Below are positions 6,333 through 13,359 of a stretch of 13,359 bases of DNA, piece after piece. The position numbers were made by a program, and so were the translations under genes. The stretch is taken from assembly GCA_002898675.1 (NCBI GenBank), contig BEHW01000057.1, positions 1 through 13,359 of the forward strand, written 5' to 3'. How positions within the stretch are numbered: the stretch's first letter is position 1; each line of letters opens with the position of its first letter. The notes under the pieces were generated by a model that ran no database searches, was not told the DNA's origin, and worked only from the letters and a program-made list of their open reading frames with translations. The stretch is from a bacterium HR20. Lineage in GTDB: Bacteria > Bacteroidota > Ignavibacteria > Kapaibacteriales > NICIL-2.

Positions 6333-7631
6333 CTATCGAGCAAGTGCATCAAAAATCGCTGCCAACTGACGCGCCGCTGAGCGTCGTTCGTAGCGGGCGA
6401 TGGCGTCGAGATTCGGCGTAACGATTGGTTCGTTGCGTTGCCATCGTTGGTACCACTGTGCCAGCACTGCGCTGCATTCCTCGACGGTTTGGCAAACAAC
6501 GCCAGCACCAGTTTCGGTCAAGAGATCTTCGACTGCGCTGCCGTGCGGTGCAAGTGCCAGAATCGCTTTCCCCGCGCCGAGGTACTCGAACACCTTACCC
6601 GGGACAATTGCTGCGCTATCGGTGGAACGATCAATGACAAGGAGCGCAACGTCGCTCGATTGCAGCAAGCGGATGCTCTCTGCGTGTGGACGGTACGGGA
6701 TGATTTCGGTGCACACGTGTACCGGCGAACGTGCGATGTCGGAAGCGACGTCCTCCCCGATGCGTCCGACCAAGAGCAGCCGTATGCGATCGAGCGATAG
6801 TGTGCCGCGTGCAAGCAGCTGCTCGAGCGCAGCGATCAAGATCGAGGGATTTCGCAGGCCGTAGAGCGAGCCAGTGTACGTGATGGTGAACTTCTCCGTG
6901 CGTGATCGGTGCACCGGGGGATAGTCCGCTGCGTCGAAGCCATTGGGGATTACCACAAATTTTTCGCGGGGTAGCGCGGGATACTTCCGCACTGCGTCGT
7001 GGACGATCCCATCCCACGCAGCAACAATCCGATCAGCCTGATCCAAGCAGGAGTACTCCAAGTGGCGGTCAATCCATGCCGGGAGCCACCAGCGCTTGGG
7101 CGTCGTCAGAAACTCCGTCCACGGATCGCGCAATTCCATCACCCACGGCAGCGCTGAGCGTCGTTTGAGCGCACGTCCGATGAGTGCGCAGGTGTAGGGA
7201 GGTGACGAGGTGTAGAGCATCGAAATACCCAGCCGCTCGATGAGCGATCTGCCTGCTCGGACAGCGCTTGGCAACCAGCCGATTCGCGCATCGGGGATGA
7301 AAAAGGTTGCGCGAATCCACTCGGCCAGGTGCTGTTTCCAGCCTGCAGTGCGACGATCGGTGAGAACGGCGATGTCAATCGGTTGCTTCGTTCCTGTGAT
7401 GCGTCGGTAGAGCGCATATGGCTCTACAATTGGCGTCCGCTCGATATGCACCTGGGGCGGTACTTCGGCGAGTAGCGATTCATCGCGAGCGGGATACGTA
7501 CCGTCACGAACGGTAAGAACAACAGGCTCCCAGCCAAACTGTGGCAGATAGCGCACCATCTTCAACACGCGTTGGACGCCTGGACCGCCCGACGGAGGGA
7601 AATAGTACGCCACCACCAGCACCCGCCGCAT
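6333..7631 (-). CDS. Glycosyltransferase family 4 (GT-B fold)
   Basis: A 432-residue GT-B enzyme that should transfer a sugar from a nucleotide donor to a glycan or lipid acceptor at the cytoplasmic side of the membrane. The start MRRVLVVAYYFPPSGGPGVQ is the glycine-rich acceptor-domain loop seen in GT4 enzymes that begin with a YYFPPxGGxGVxR pattern. Other family features are MELRDPWTEF (165-174), VVIPNGFD (226-233), FTITYTGSLYGLRNP (248-262) opening the donor domain, and PGKVFEYLGAGKAILALAP (344-362), the donor-binding stretch. Domains: acceptor side about 1-215, donor side about 225-400. It starts 4 nt after the DUF3078 stop, so the two are cotranscribed. Donor and acceptor sugars cannot be told; a surface polysaccharide role is inferred from the neighbours. 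Confidence 0.9.
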   Translation of the reverse strand: MRRVLVVAYYFPPSGGPGVQRVLKMVRYLPQFGWEPVVLTVRDGTYPARDESLLAEVPPQVHIERTPIVEPYALYRRITGTKQPIDIAVLTDRRTAGWKQHLAEWIRATFFIPDARIGWLPSAVRAGRSLIERLGISMLYTSSPPYTCALIGRALKRRSALPWVMELRDPWTEFLTTPKRWWLPAWIDRHLEYSCLDQADRIVAAWDGIVHDAVRKYPALPREKFVVIPNGFDAADYPPVHRSRTEKFTITYTGSLYGLRNPSILIAALEQLLARGTLSLDRIRLLLVGRIGEDVASDIARSPVHVCTEIIPYRPHAESIRLLQSSDVALLVIDRSTDSAAIVPGKVFEYLGAGKAILALAPHGSAVEDLLTETGAGVVCQTVEECSAVLAQWYQRWQRNEPIVTPNLDAIARYERRSAARQLAAIFDALAR

Positions 7632-7635
7632 ACGC

Positions 7636-8490
7636 TCAGAGCGGAAGTGTAATGCCTAACCCGAACACGTTCCGGAGTTGAACCGACGGCCCTCGCGTAC
7701 CATCATCGCGCGTGATGATGACCTTCGGATCGTAGGCAACATCGAGCGCAAGATTTGCGCTGAGAAATTTGTTGATGCGGAACGTGATGACGGTATTCCA
7801 GTTGACCACTTGCGAGGTGAATGCATCGTACGGGGCAAAGACAGCGAGCTTGGTGTTGAGCAGGACGTTCTCGATGATCTCTTTGACGATCGTCGCGTTG
7901 AGCGAAGCACCGAATTGAACGCGAACCGCCTTCCCGGAGTCCACGCCGAGCGTCCCATCCTGCAACCGACGGTCGAGCACGAGCACGGCCCGTCCCGTCG
8001 CTGCCATGAGCGTCAGCGAGATCCCATCGCTCGGCGTGTAGGTGCCCCCAAGACCGAGATTGACCGTAGCAGGTGCAAACAGTGTCGAGGTGAGCGTATC
8101 GGGTGCGTTTGTGCCGTAACGAAAGCCATCGGTCAGTTGCGTCCGGAAATCCAGCTGGAGCGCGTACTGAATGAGCGAATCCGGTGTGTGGAGTCCAGCA
8201 GTTGAAATCAAGATGAAGCGGTCATCGCTCTTGCGGAAGGGTGCGTCGGCAAGTTTAGTCAAGCCATAGCCAACATCGAGGGTTGTTTCCCATCGGGTGC
8301 GCGCATCGTTGTAGAGCGCGCGGTAGGAAAGTAGCCCCGCAATGCCGATGGTATTTTGTCCGCCGCCCACCCAGTTTTTGAGTGCAACCTGTGTCAAGTT
8401 CAGTGTTGCTGTCCCCTTCGTGTCCCACGGGGATGATTGGCACAGTGCAACCGAAAGGGCAAGGAACCACGCTATCGAAACTCGAAGCAT
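7636..8490 (-). CDS. DUF3078 family outer-membrane protein
   Basis: A 284-residue secreted protein with a signal peptide (MLRVSIAWFLALSVALC, residues 1-17). The residue before Cys17 is Leu, so a lipobox is unlikely. It matches the DUF3078 pattern: TATLNLTQVALKNWVGGGQN (27-46), then a tryptophan-bearing strand (RWETTLDVGYGLTK) and KSDDRFILIST. The rest is alternating hydrophobic strands ending LRNVFGLGITLPL, as expected of a beta-barrel placed in the outer membrane. The family is mostly found in Bacteroidota and its function is unknown. It sits 27 nt after mscL and 4 nt before the GT4 gene. No Shine-Dalgarno site is seen. Confidence 0.85.
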   Translation of the reverse strand: MLRVSIAWFLALSVALCQSSPWDTKGTATLNLTQVALKNWVGGGQNTIGIAGLLSYRALYNDARTRWETTLDVGYGLTKLADAPFRKSDDRFILISTAGLHTPDSLIQYALQLDFRTQLTDGFRYGTNAPDTLTSTLFAPATVNLGLGGTYTPSDGISLTLMAATGRAVLVLDRRLQDGTLGVDSGKAVRVQFGASLNATIVKEIIENVLLNTKLAVFAPYDAFTSQVVNWNTVITFRINKFLSANLALDVAYDPKVIITRDDGTRGPSVQLRNVFGLGITLPL

Positions 8491-8517
8491 AGGAACTCTA
8501 GTGCTGGTGTGGAAGAA

Positions 8518-8832
8518 CTACTGGGAGGTTTCTGCTTTGGTGCGCTCTCTCTTGCGGCGCAGTGCATTCATCGGCTTGACGATGATGAAGAAGATCACCG
8601 CCGCGGTAAGGAGAAAGTTGACCAGTGCGCCCAGGACGCGGCCGATATCGAGTGGGCCGAGCATCAATCCTGCACTTGGATCGGGTGCGATGAGTGCAAT
8701 CAGCGGCCGGATGATTCCCTCAGTGATGCTGGTGACAACGTTCGTAAACGCTGCACCGATGATGACACCGACGGCTAAGTCCACAGCATTGCCGCGGCTG
8801 AGAAACTCGCGGAACTCAGCAAAAAGTGCCAT
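8518..8832 (-). CDS. mscL: Large-conductance mechanosensitive channel MscL (short form)
   Basis: A 104-residue inner-membrane channel that opens under membrane tension to release solutes during hypo-osmotic shock. MALFAEFREFLSRGNAVDLA gives the N-terminal amphipathic helix and the start of the pore helix, followed by VGVIIGAAFTNVVTS. The second membrane helix is ALVNFLLTAAVIFFIIVKPM (69-88), with a basic tail. The family is usually 125-150 residues. Here the loop between helices is cut to about 20 residues and the cytoplasmic helix is short. The start at 8832 is preferred because the preceding 41 codons of the open frame show no family resemblance. There is no Shine-Dalgarno site, but TATCTTCG lies 30 nt upstream. 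Confidence 0.9.
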   Translation of the reverse strand: MALFAEFREFLSRGNAVDLAVGVIIGAAFTNVVTSITEGIIRPLIALIAPDPSAGLMLGPLDIGRVLGALVNFLLTAAVIFFIIVKPMNALRRKRERTKAETSQ

Positions 8833-8861
8833 AGAACTCTGATGGGTACTGCTTGCCAACG

Positions 8862-8869
8862 CGAAGATA
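8862..8869 (-). promoter_or_regulatory. Candidate -7 box before mscL
   Basis: On the minus strand the sequence is TATCTTCG, one base from TAnnTTTG. It is 30 nt before the mscL start, the same spacing as the exact matches before rplU and the amidohydrolase gene. It lies in the 79-nt gap after the methyltransferase gene. No -33 element is evident. Confidence 0.3.
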
Positions 8870-8911
8870 GCACCGCCAGATTCTATGGCGTACTCGATAC
8901 GGCGAGCACTA

Positions 8912-9778
8912 TTAGACTTTCTGTGCAACGAAGCGAATTTCTTCCCCGCGGCCATCTTCTTCGACGGCTCGGAGCAACTGGCGATAGCTGAGCTGCCCAG
9001 GCAGGGATGGCATCACACTCCGCAAATAGTTGAGCACGATGTCCTCGCCATAATCACCGGTTGCAGTGGAAAGGTGCTTGATCACAAACCCTGCATTGCG
9101 AAGATGCTTCGACAGTGTCGTCGGTGTATAGTGCACGTAGTGGTACTGCGGGTCGAGCCATGCCCATCCTTCCAGCAGAAGCTCCGAACAGAGCGAATCG
9201 AAGTTCGGAACGATGCCGCAGAAGATGCCATTGTCGGTCAGTGTCGCATGCACTTTGCGGAGTGCTTCAGAAGGATTGGTCAGATGCTCAAGCGTGTGCA
9301 CCATTGAGATGACCGTGCAGGATGATGGCTCGATTCGCGATTGGACGAAGTCGATGTTCGAAACAGGAATACCGAGCACCATCGCGGCAAAATCAACACA
9401 GTCACGGGTGAGTTCAATCCCGCGCGGTGTAAATCCGAGCGACCGAACGTGGTCGAGCATAGCACCCCAACCGCAGCCAATGTCGAGCCAGATACCGCCC
9501 GGCTCGATGAACTCAAGGACCAGGCGAACAAATTCTTCGCGTCGCAGACCAGACTGCTCGATTTCCTGACGTGTCTTGGGCAGTCGCATGTGCGAGCCTT
9601 CGTGCGCGTAGTTCTGGTAAAGCGCGTAGAGTACCTCCGGCCGTAGTCGGGTACGGAGATAGACCGTGCCGCATTCGAGGCATTCGACGATGTCTGCACT
9701 CTGGCGGACTGGATTTGCGATTGTGCTTGCGCAGTAGGGGCACGCCACACGTTCAGTTTGAGCTGCAAGCGTTGTCAT
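8912..9778 (-). CDS. Class I SAM-dependent methyltransferase with N-terminal zinc ribbon
   Basis: A 288-residue methyltransferase of the Methyltransf_11/23 type. Two CxxC pairs at 13-16 (CPYC) and 33-36 (CLEC) form a likely zinc ribbon, as in sugar or glycan methyltransferases with an N-terminal zinc-binding part. The SAM site is WLDIGCGWGAML (97-108); the acidic residue after the second strand is Glu122 (RGIELT), and the post-motif HTLEHL is at 161-166. PQYHYVHYTPTTLSKHLRNA (210-229) is the usual C-terminal block of this family. Its ATG overlaps the stop of the upstream methyltransferase-glycosyltransferase gene by 4 nt, and AGGAGG lies 10 nt upstream. The two are therefore one transcription unit and probably act on the same surface glycan. 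The methyl acceptor is unknown. Confidence 0.88.
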   Translation of the reverse strand: MTTLAAQTERVACPYCASTIANPVRQSADIVECLECGTVYLRTRLRPEVLYALYQNYAHEGSHMRLPKTRQEIEQSGLRREEFVRLVLEFIEPGGIWLDIGCGWGAMLDHVRSLGFTPRGIELTRDCVDFAAMVLGIPVSNIDFVQSRIEPSSCTVISMVHTLEHLTNPSEALRKVHATLTDNGIFCGIVPNFDSLCSELLLEGWAWLDPQYHYVHYTPTTLSKHLRNAGFVIKHLSTATGDYGEDIVLNYLRSVMPSLPGQLSYRQLLRAVEEDGRGEEIRFVAQKV

Positions 9779-12700
9779 GAGTGGAAAACCTCCTGAAGGT
9801 GAAACGTTTTCGGTGTTGCGTTACGAATGAGTTCGACACCATTCCAGAGTTCTGCGTAGTCGGGGAGTGGCTCGGTTGCTTCGACGATGTGCAAACGAAC
9901 CGGAGCGCTGCCCATGGCACGGTGATGCATACACTGTGCGAAGAGGTTGTGCTGCTGGCTGTCCCACGTACAACGCAGAACCGCTGGCTGTGGCGGCAGA
10001 TTGATGCCGAACACACCACGCTCAGCGCGGTCGAGGAATGCAGCGGTTGCATCCGCAATGTCCGACGGAGCCAGCGATGCGGTGCAGACCCCACGGCAAC
10101 GCTTTGTATTCCAGTAGCACGGGATGCACCCTGCCGCTCGGAGTGTGACCAGCGGCGCGGCAGTGTAATCGCCAATGAGGTACTCGCTCGTTGGTCCTGC
10201 AATCAAGAGCGTTGGTTTGCGATGCAGGTTGTGTGCCACGTGGAAGAACACGCTATCAATGACGACAGCAGCTGTGCAGCGTTCGACGAGTGCGATTTGC
10301 TCGCGGAGCGACAGCCCCGATGCATCGAGGATCGAGGCTGATGCAATCGGCGATGGCGACGATCCAAGCCAGACCAACGTATGCTCAGGCACCAGGGAAA
10401 CCAAGGCACGCAGAAATTCTGCTGCATGGGGGTAGCTACGGAGCGGATCCTTTCGAGTTTCCACGTGTACAGCCACTGCACGGCGTGTGCCAAGGTATTC
10501 GGCAGCTTTCGTGCGTTCTTCGCTCGTGGGATAGTAAAAGAGTTGCTTGCTCGGCAACCGAACGCCGGCGATATTCGCGAGAATATCCATCATCGGGAGA
10601 ACGCCGTAGTACTCCGGCAGCTGATCGAGCAGGTAACGGTAATCCACGACAACATCAGCAGTAGCTTCACAGCGGAGATCATCGCTGGTGTTGACCGTGA
10701 CGCAGCGCTCAATACTGGGATTGCCACGGAATATCTCGGCTGCATGCGGAGCTGCAGCGACCGTGATGGAAAGATGTGGATACGCATCCTTGAGCGCTTC
10801 GATGACGGCTGTCGTCATCAACGTGTCGCCAAGTGCGTCGCTGAGCCGAACGTGCACACTACGAGCGTTCCGATAATCCCGCTCCCAGAACGCGGGGTGG
10901 AAGCTCGTCAGCGGTTGTCGCGGATTTGTTCGGCGAGGGCGTTCCCGTGGTGGTTGCACTGCAGTATGATCGAGCATTCTGCCGGTGCGGACTGCAAGCT
11001 GTTGTCGAGTGTTAGTGAGAGCTTCGTCCCACGTGCGGACGTAGGTGATGTTCGGCCAGGGATCGCAGAAAACAATACGCGAGCTATCTTGCCAGAAATC
11101 CAAGTCGTGGTTGGTCATTGGTGCGAAGACAATCGTTGGTATCCCCGCCATCGCAGCGAACGTTTTGTGCCAGGAATCAGCAGCGATCACCAAATCCGCA
11201 GTGGCCAGGAGACGGAATTGCTCTTCGAAGGAAAAGCTTCGCTTATCGTGCGCCCAACCATCGGCGGGGTATGCTACTGCTTCTTCTGGTGTGCCCACAA
11301 TCAGTGGACGGATGCCGTTTGCACGAAGGAGTGCGAGGAGCCGATCCCAGTACTGCGGTGGTATTGCGTTGCGCTTGCTGCGGAACATGCCGCTGAGGCT
11401 CCCCATCGGAGCGAGCACGACCTGTGGATGTTCGATCTGATCAACGCGGTAACGCTGCACCCATGCCGGATGGAGGGTAACCCCACACGTGCGGACAATG
11501 TCCAGCCCTGGCTTCCAAAAATCATCTTCGCGTCCGGGAGGAGTGACACCACGCCCACGACAATTTTTGCAAAGCGCTGCTGCTGCACGGAGAAAGAGAC
11601 CGCTCACGTACCGATCGTTGGGATCATCGGGGCGCTCGATGAAATACACGCGCTCGATCTGAGGGAAGCAGTCGAAGAATGCACGGGCTGCAGCAGTCGA
11701 GTTCGGCGCGGCCATGACTGTTATCGGTTCGTCATGTTCCAGCGGTGTGCTTAGCGCAAGGAGAAAATCCCCGATGCCACCGTAGCAGAGGTAGAACGGC
11801 TCGAGCGATTCAAGCGTTCGCACGATTGCGCGAGTGGCGTCAACGTGAGAGATCTTCGTTTGGCTTGTCGGCAGAAGCGTCGGGGAGAGCCAGTGATATT
11901 TGCCCTCGCTTCGTCGCAGGTAGAGTTGTGCCAGCGTCTGTTGGGGCGGAGGCTGAACGTGCTTCCCAGCGAGCAGTGCGCTCAGTTGCTTGGTTGCCTG
12001 GTCGAATGCATCACGGTCAAAGCAGATCCATCGCTGCGTGTGGTGCTGAAAGTGCCAGGTGCTCCAGTGCGGGCCACTGACTACTTCGATGTGCGGGACA
12101 TCGGAGCGACACCAGGTAGAATTGCTCAAGCACGAGATTGCCGATGACACGCCGATGAATGCATCGCAGAGATTGTAGAGCTCGGCGTTGAGTCGGAACG
12201 GAAGGTCACACCAAACGCAGTCGGGATATACGTTTCGAAGCTCATCCAGGTATGGTGGGCGGTTCTTCGCCGTAAAGACAAACACTGGCCGATGCTGCTT
12301 GAGTGCCTCGATGAGGGCGATGGCGTATGAAGGATCCCAGGGGGACTGCTGGGAGAAAAATTCTGTCTCGACGAGAATTTTCGGGCGGTCGCTCGGCAAT
12401 TGTGCCCACCACTGGCGTGCGCGCTCGACCTCTTGCTGTGAGAGCACCATTACTGGTCGGAGTGGCACGGTGATTAGCCGATCGTAGGTCGCGAGCATTA
12501 GCTCGGTCAAATCGCCACCTGGAAGCTTGTCGTATGCCAGGTAGGGAGCTGGGATGTAGAACGCATCCCACTTCCGTTCGCTGCGGAGTTTCTCGATGCG
12601 GCTGTCCAACGCTTTCGGATCACCTTCGAGTGGGACAATTTCATCAACATCGGGGTTGCCGTCGAGAATAAACGCGTATTGTGCAGCGGTGTACCAGACA

Positions 12701-13359
12701 ACGTGTGCGTCGGGGTGATCCGAGCGGATTTGCCGGGCAATGATCGTTGCGTTGAGAATATCCCCAAGGCCATGGAAGATTGCGATGCCGATGAGAGGTT
12801 TCTGCCGAGCTTGCAGCGGAACTGGCTGCAAGCGTGGTTGCATCGTTGCGGGGGAGAAGGTTCCTTCGATTCGTCCGATTGTGTGATTCCATCCCTGGTG
12901 CGTTGTCAGATTTTCGAGTGCGATCGAGCGATCGCTGAGCACGTGCAGGTTATGGCCATTACTCCAGAGTTGCACGCCAAAGCGTCGGGCGATGGCTGCG
13001 AGCGTATCGAGCGTATAGAGTGCAATGTGCTGCCCGCCATCGAGCGCGTAGTAGTCCCAGGTGCCAGGCGATGGAGGTGGGTCGGGCAATAGCACTGTCG
13101 AAAGCAGGACAGTACGTCCGCAGGAAAAGAGCTTGTCGAACTCGATGGCTGGTTCGACGAAGTGTTCAGCGACTTCGAAGCAGGTGACAAGGTCAACAGG
13201 GGCGCCATCCCATTGGCAACCCTGTGCGAAAAGATTAGGAGCGTAGCGATCGCTCCAGTATGCCTCGATCCCTGCATTGCGTAGCAGGCGAACGAGCATG
13301 CCATAGCCAGCGCCGTAGTCGAGCACGCGCGGGTGCTCGATTCCAAGCAGTGGAAGAAG
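9775..13359 (-). CDS. Giant fusion: SAM methyltransferase + three tandem GT9 (heptosyltransferase-like) domains, 5' truncated
   Basis: The frame is open to the window edge (LLPLLGIEHPR precedes the first listed residue, the GTG-coded residue at 13326), so the real start is outside. Numbering from 13326 there are 1183 residues. Residues 1-140 are a class I methyltransferase: LDYGAGYGMLV (2-12) and CFEVAEHF (49-56). Three GT9 modules follow. Module 1 (177-455) opens GLGDILNAT with Asp189. Module 2 (509-780) opens GGIGDFLLAL with Asp520 and has ADSWHKT with Asp717 and His720. Module 3 (820-1105) opens ALGDTLMTTAVIEALKDAYP with Asp834, has IDSVFFH with Asp1024 and His1029, and the GT9 cysteine set C1067, C1070, C1077, C1081. 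Module 1 lacks the donor-site Asp/His. A tail of about 78 residues is unassigned. GT9 enzymes add heptose-like sugars to lipopolysaccharide; the acceptor here is unknown. Confidence 0.88.
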   Translation of the reverse strand, partial: LLPLLGIEHPRVLDYGAGYGMLVRLLRNAGIEAYWSDRYAPNLFAQGCQWDGAPVDLVTCFEVAEHFVEPAIEFDKLFSCGRTVLLSTVLLPDPPPSPGTWDYYALDGGQHIALYTLDTLAAIARRFGVQLWSNGHNLHVLSDRSIALENLTTHQGWNHTIGRIEGTFSPATMQPRLQPVPLQARQKPLIGIAIFHGLGDILNATIIARQIRSDHPDAHVVWYTAAQYAFILDGNPDVDEIVPLEGDPKALDSRIEKLRSERKWDAFYIPAPYLAYDKLPGGDLTELMLATYDRLITVPLRPVMVLSQQEVERARQWWAQLPSDRPKILVETEFFSQQSPWDPSYAIALIEALKQHRPVFVFTAKNRPPYLDELRNVYPDCVWCDLPFRLNAELYNLCDAFIGVSSAISCLSNSTWCRSDVPHIEVVSGPHWSTWHFQHHTQRWICFDRDAFDQATKQLSALLAGKHVQPPPQQTLAQLYLRRSEGKYHWLSPTLLPTSQTKISHVDATRAIVRTLESLEPFYLCYGGIGDFLLALSTPLEHDEPITVMAAPNSTAAARAFFDCFPQIERVYFIERPDDPNDRYVSGLFLRAAAALCKNCRGRGVTPPGREDDFWKPGLDIVRTCGVTLHPAWVQRYRVDQIEHPQVVLAPMGSLSGMFRSKRNAIPPQYWDRLLALLRANGIRPLIVGTPEEAVAYPADGWAHDKRSFSFEEQFRLLATADLVIAADSWHKTFAAMAGIPTIVFAPMTNHDLDFWQDSSRIVFCDPWPNITYVRTWDEALTNTRQQLAVRTGRMLDHTAVQPPRERPRRTNPRQPLTSFHPAFWERDYRNARSVHVRLSDALGDTLMTTAVIEALKDAYPHLSITVAAAPHAAEIFRGNPSIERCVTVNTSDDLRCEATADVVVDYRYLLDQLPEYYGVLPMMDILANIAGVRLPSKQLFYYPTSEERTKAAEYLGTRRAVAVHVETRKDPLRSYPHAAEFLRALVSLVPEHTLVWLGSSPSPIASASILDASGLSLREQIALVERCTAAVVIDSVFFHVAHNLHRKPTLLIAGPTSEYLIGDYTAAPLVTLRAAGCIPCYWNTKRCRGVCTASLAPSDIADATAAFLDRAERGVFGINLPPQPAVLRCTWDSQQHNLFAQCMHHRAMGSAPVRLHIVEATEPLPDYAELWNGVELIRNATPKTFHLQEVFHS

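Noticed and set aside
8833..8955. 41-codon N-terminal extension of mscL
   Set aside because: It shows no MscL similarity, runs into the methyltransferase gene, and the internal ATG gives the standard MscL beginning.
10381..11754. Long open frame of 457 codons on the plus strand
   Set aside because: It is antisense to GT9 modules 2 and 3 of the fusion protein. The composition is unlike a real protein (many Cys, Arg, His), and there is no ribosome site or motif.
1..13359. Mobile elements, CRISPR arrays, tRNA or rRNA genes
   Set aside because: No transposase or integrase motif, spaced repeat, or tRNA- or rRNA-like sequence was seen on either strand. The anti-Shine-Dalgarno match is nine bases long and isolated.

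Overview
The window looks like ordinary chromosomal DNA from a GC-rich member of the Bacteroidota/FCB group, perhaps the Kapabacteria–Ignavibacteria–Chlorobi side. That placement is inferred from three things. One gene matches the DUF3078 outer-membrane family, which is largely Bacteroidota. The lipoprotein has PD40 propeller repeats. Several starts lack a Shine-Dalgarno site, and exact TAnnTTTG boxes (the Bacteroidota -7 promoter element) lie about 30 nt upstream of two start codons. No mobile element, CRISPR array, tRNA or rRNA was seen. Every supported gene is on the minus strand, so the genes read from the high-coordinate end towards position 1.

Region 13359-8912 is a surface-glycan block. 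A giant 5'-truncated protein joins a SAM methyltransferase to three tandem GT9 (heptosyltransferase-like) modules. It overlaps by 4 nt a second SAM methyltransferase with an N-terminal zinc-ribbon-like segment. Region 8832-4597 carries envelope genes: a short mscL, a DUF3078 beta-barrel-type protein, a GT4 glycosyltransferase and a PD40 lipoprotein with a possible OmpA-like tail.

Region 4523-3847 is the rplU-rpmA ribosomal protein operon, with its own promoter candidate and a clear rho-independent terminator. Region 3819-573 holds mdh, a PolX-type protein and lspA, tightly packed; the last two overlap by 4 nt. The PolX protein has lost all three polymerase aspartates and has a changed PHP metal site.

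The last gap (291-572) is the largest non-coding stretch. It holds a promoter-like TTTG-N20-TATTTTCG, a strong terminator and a 9-nt stretch equal to the 3' end of 16S rRNA. Together these could make an unannotated small RNA of about 95 nt or a leader. Beyond it begins a secreted amidohydrolase-family protein that runs off the window. LspA would be the peptidase that matures lipoproteins such as the PD40 protein. The methyltransferases and glycosyltransferases probably build a cell-surface glycan whose structure cannot be read from the sequence.
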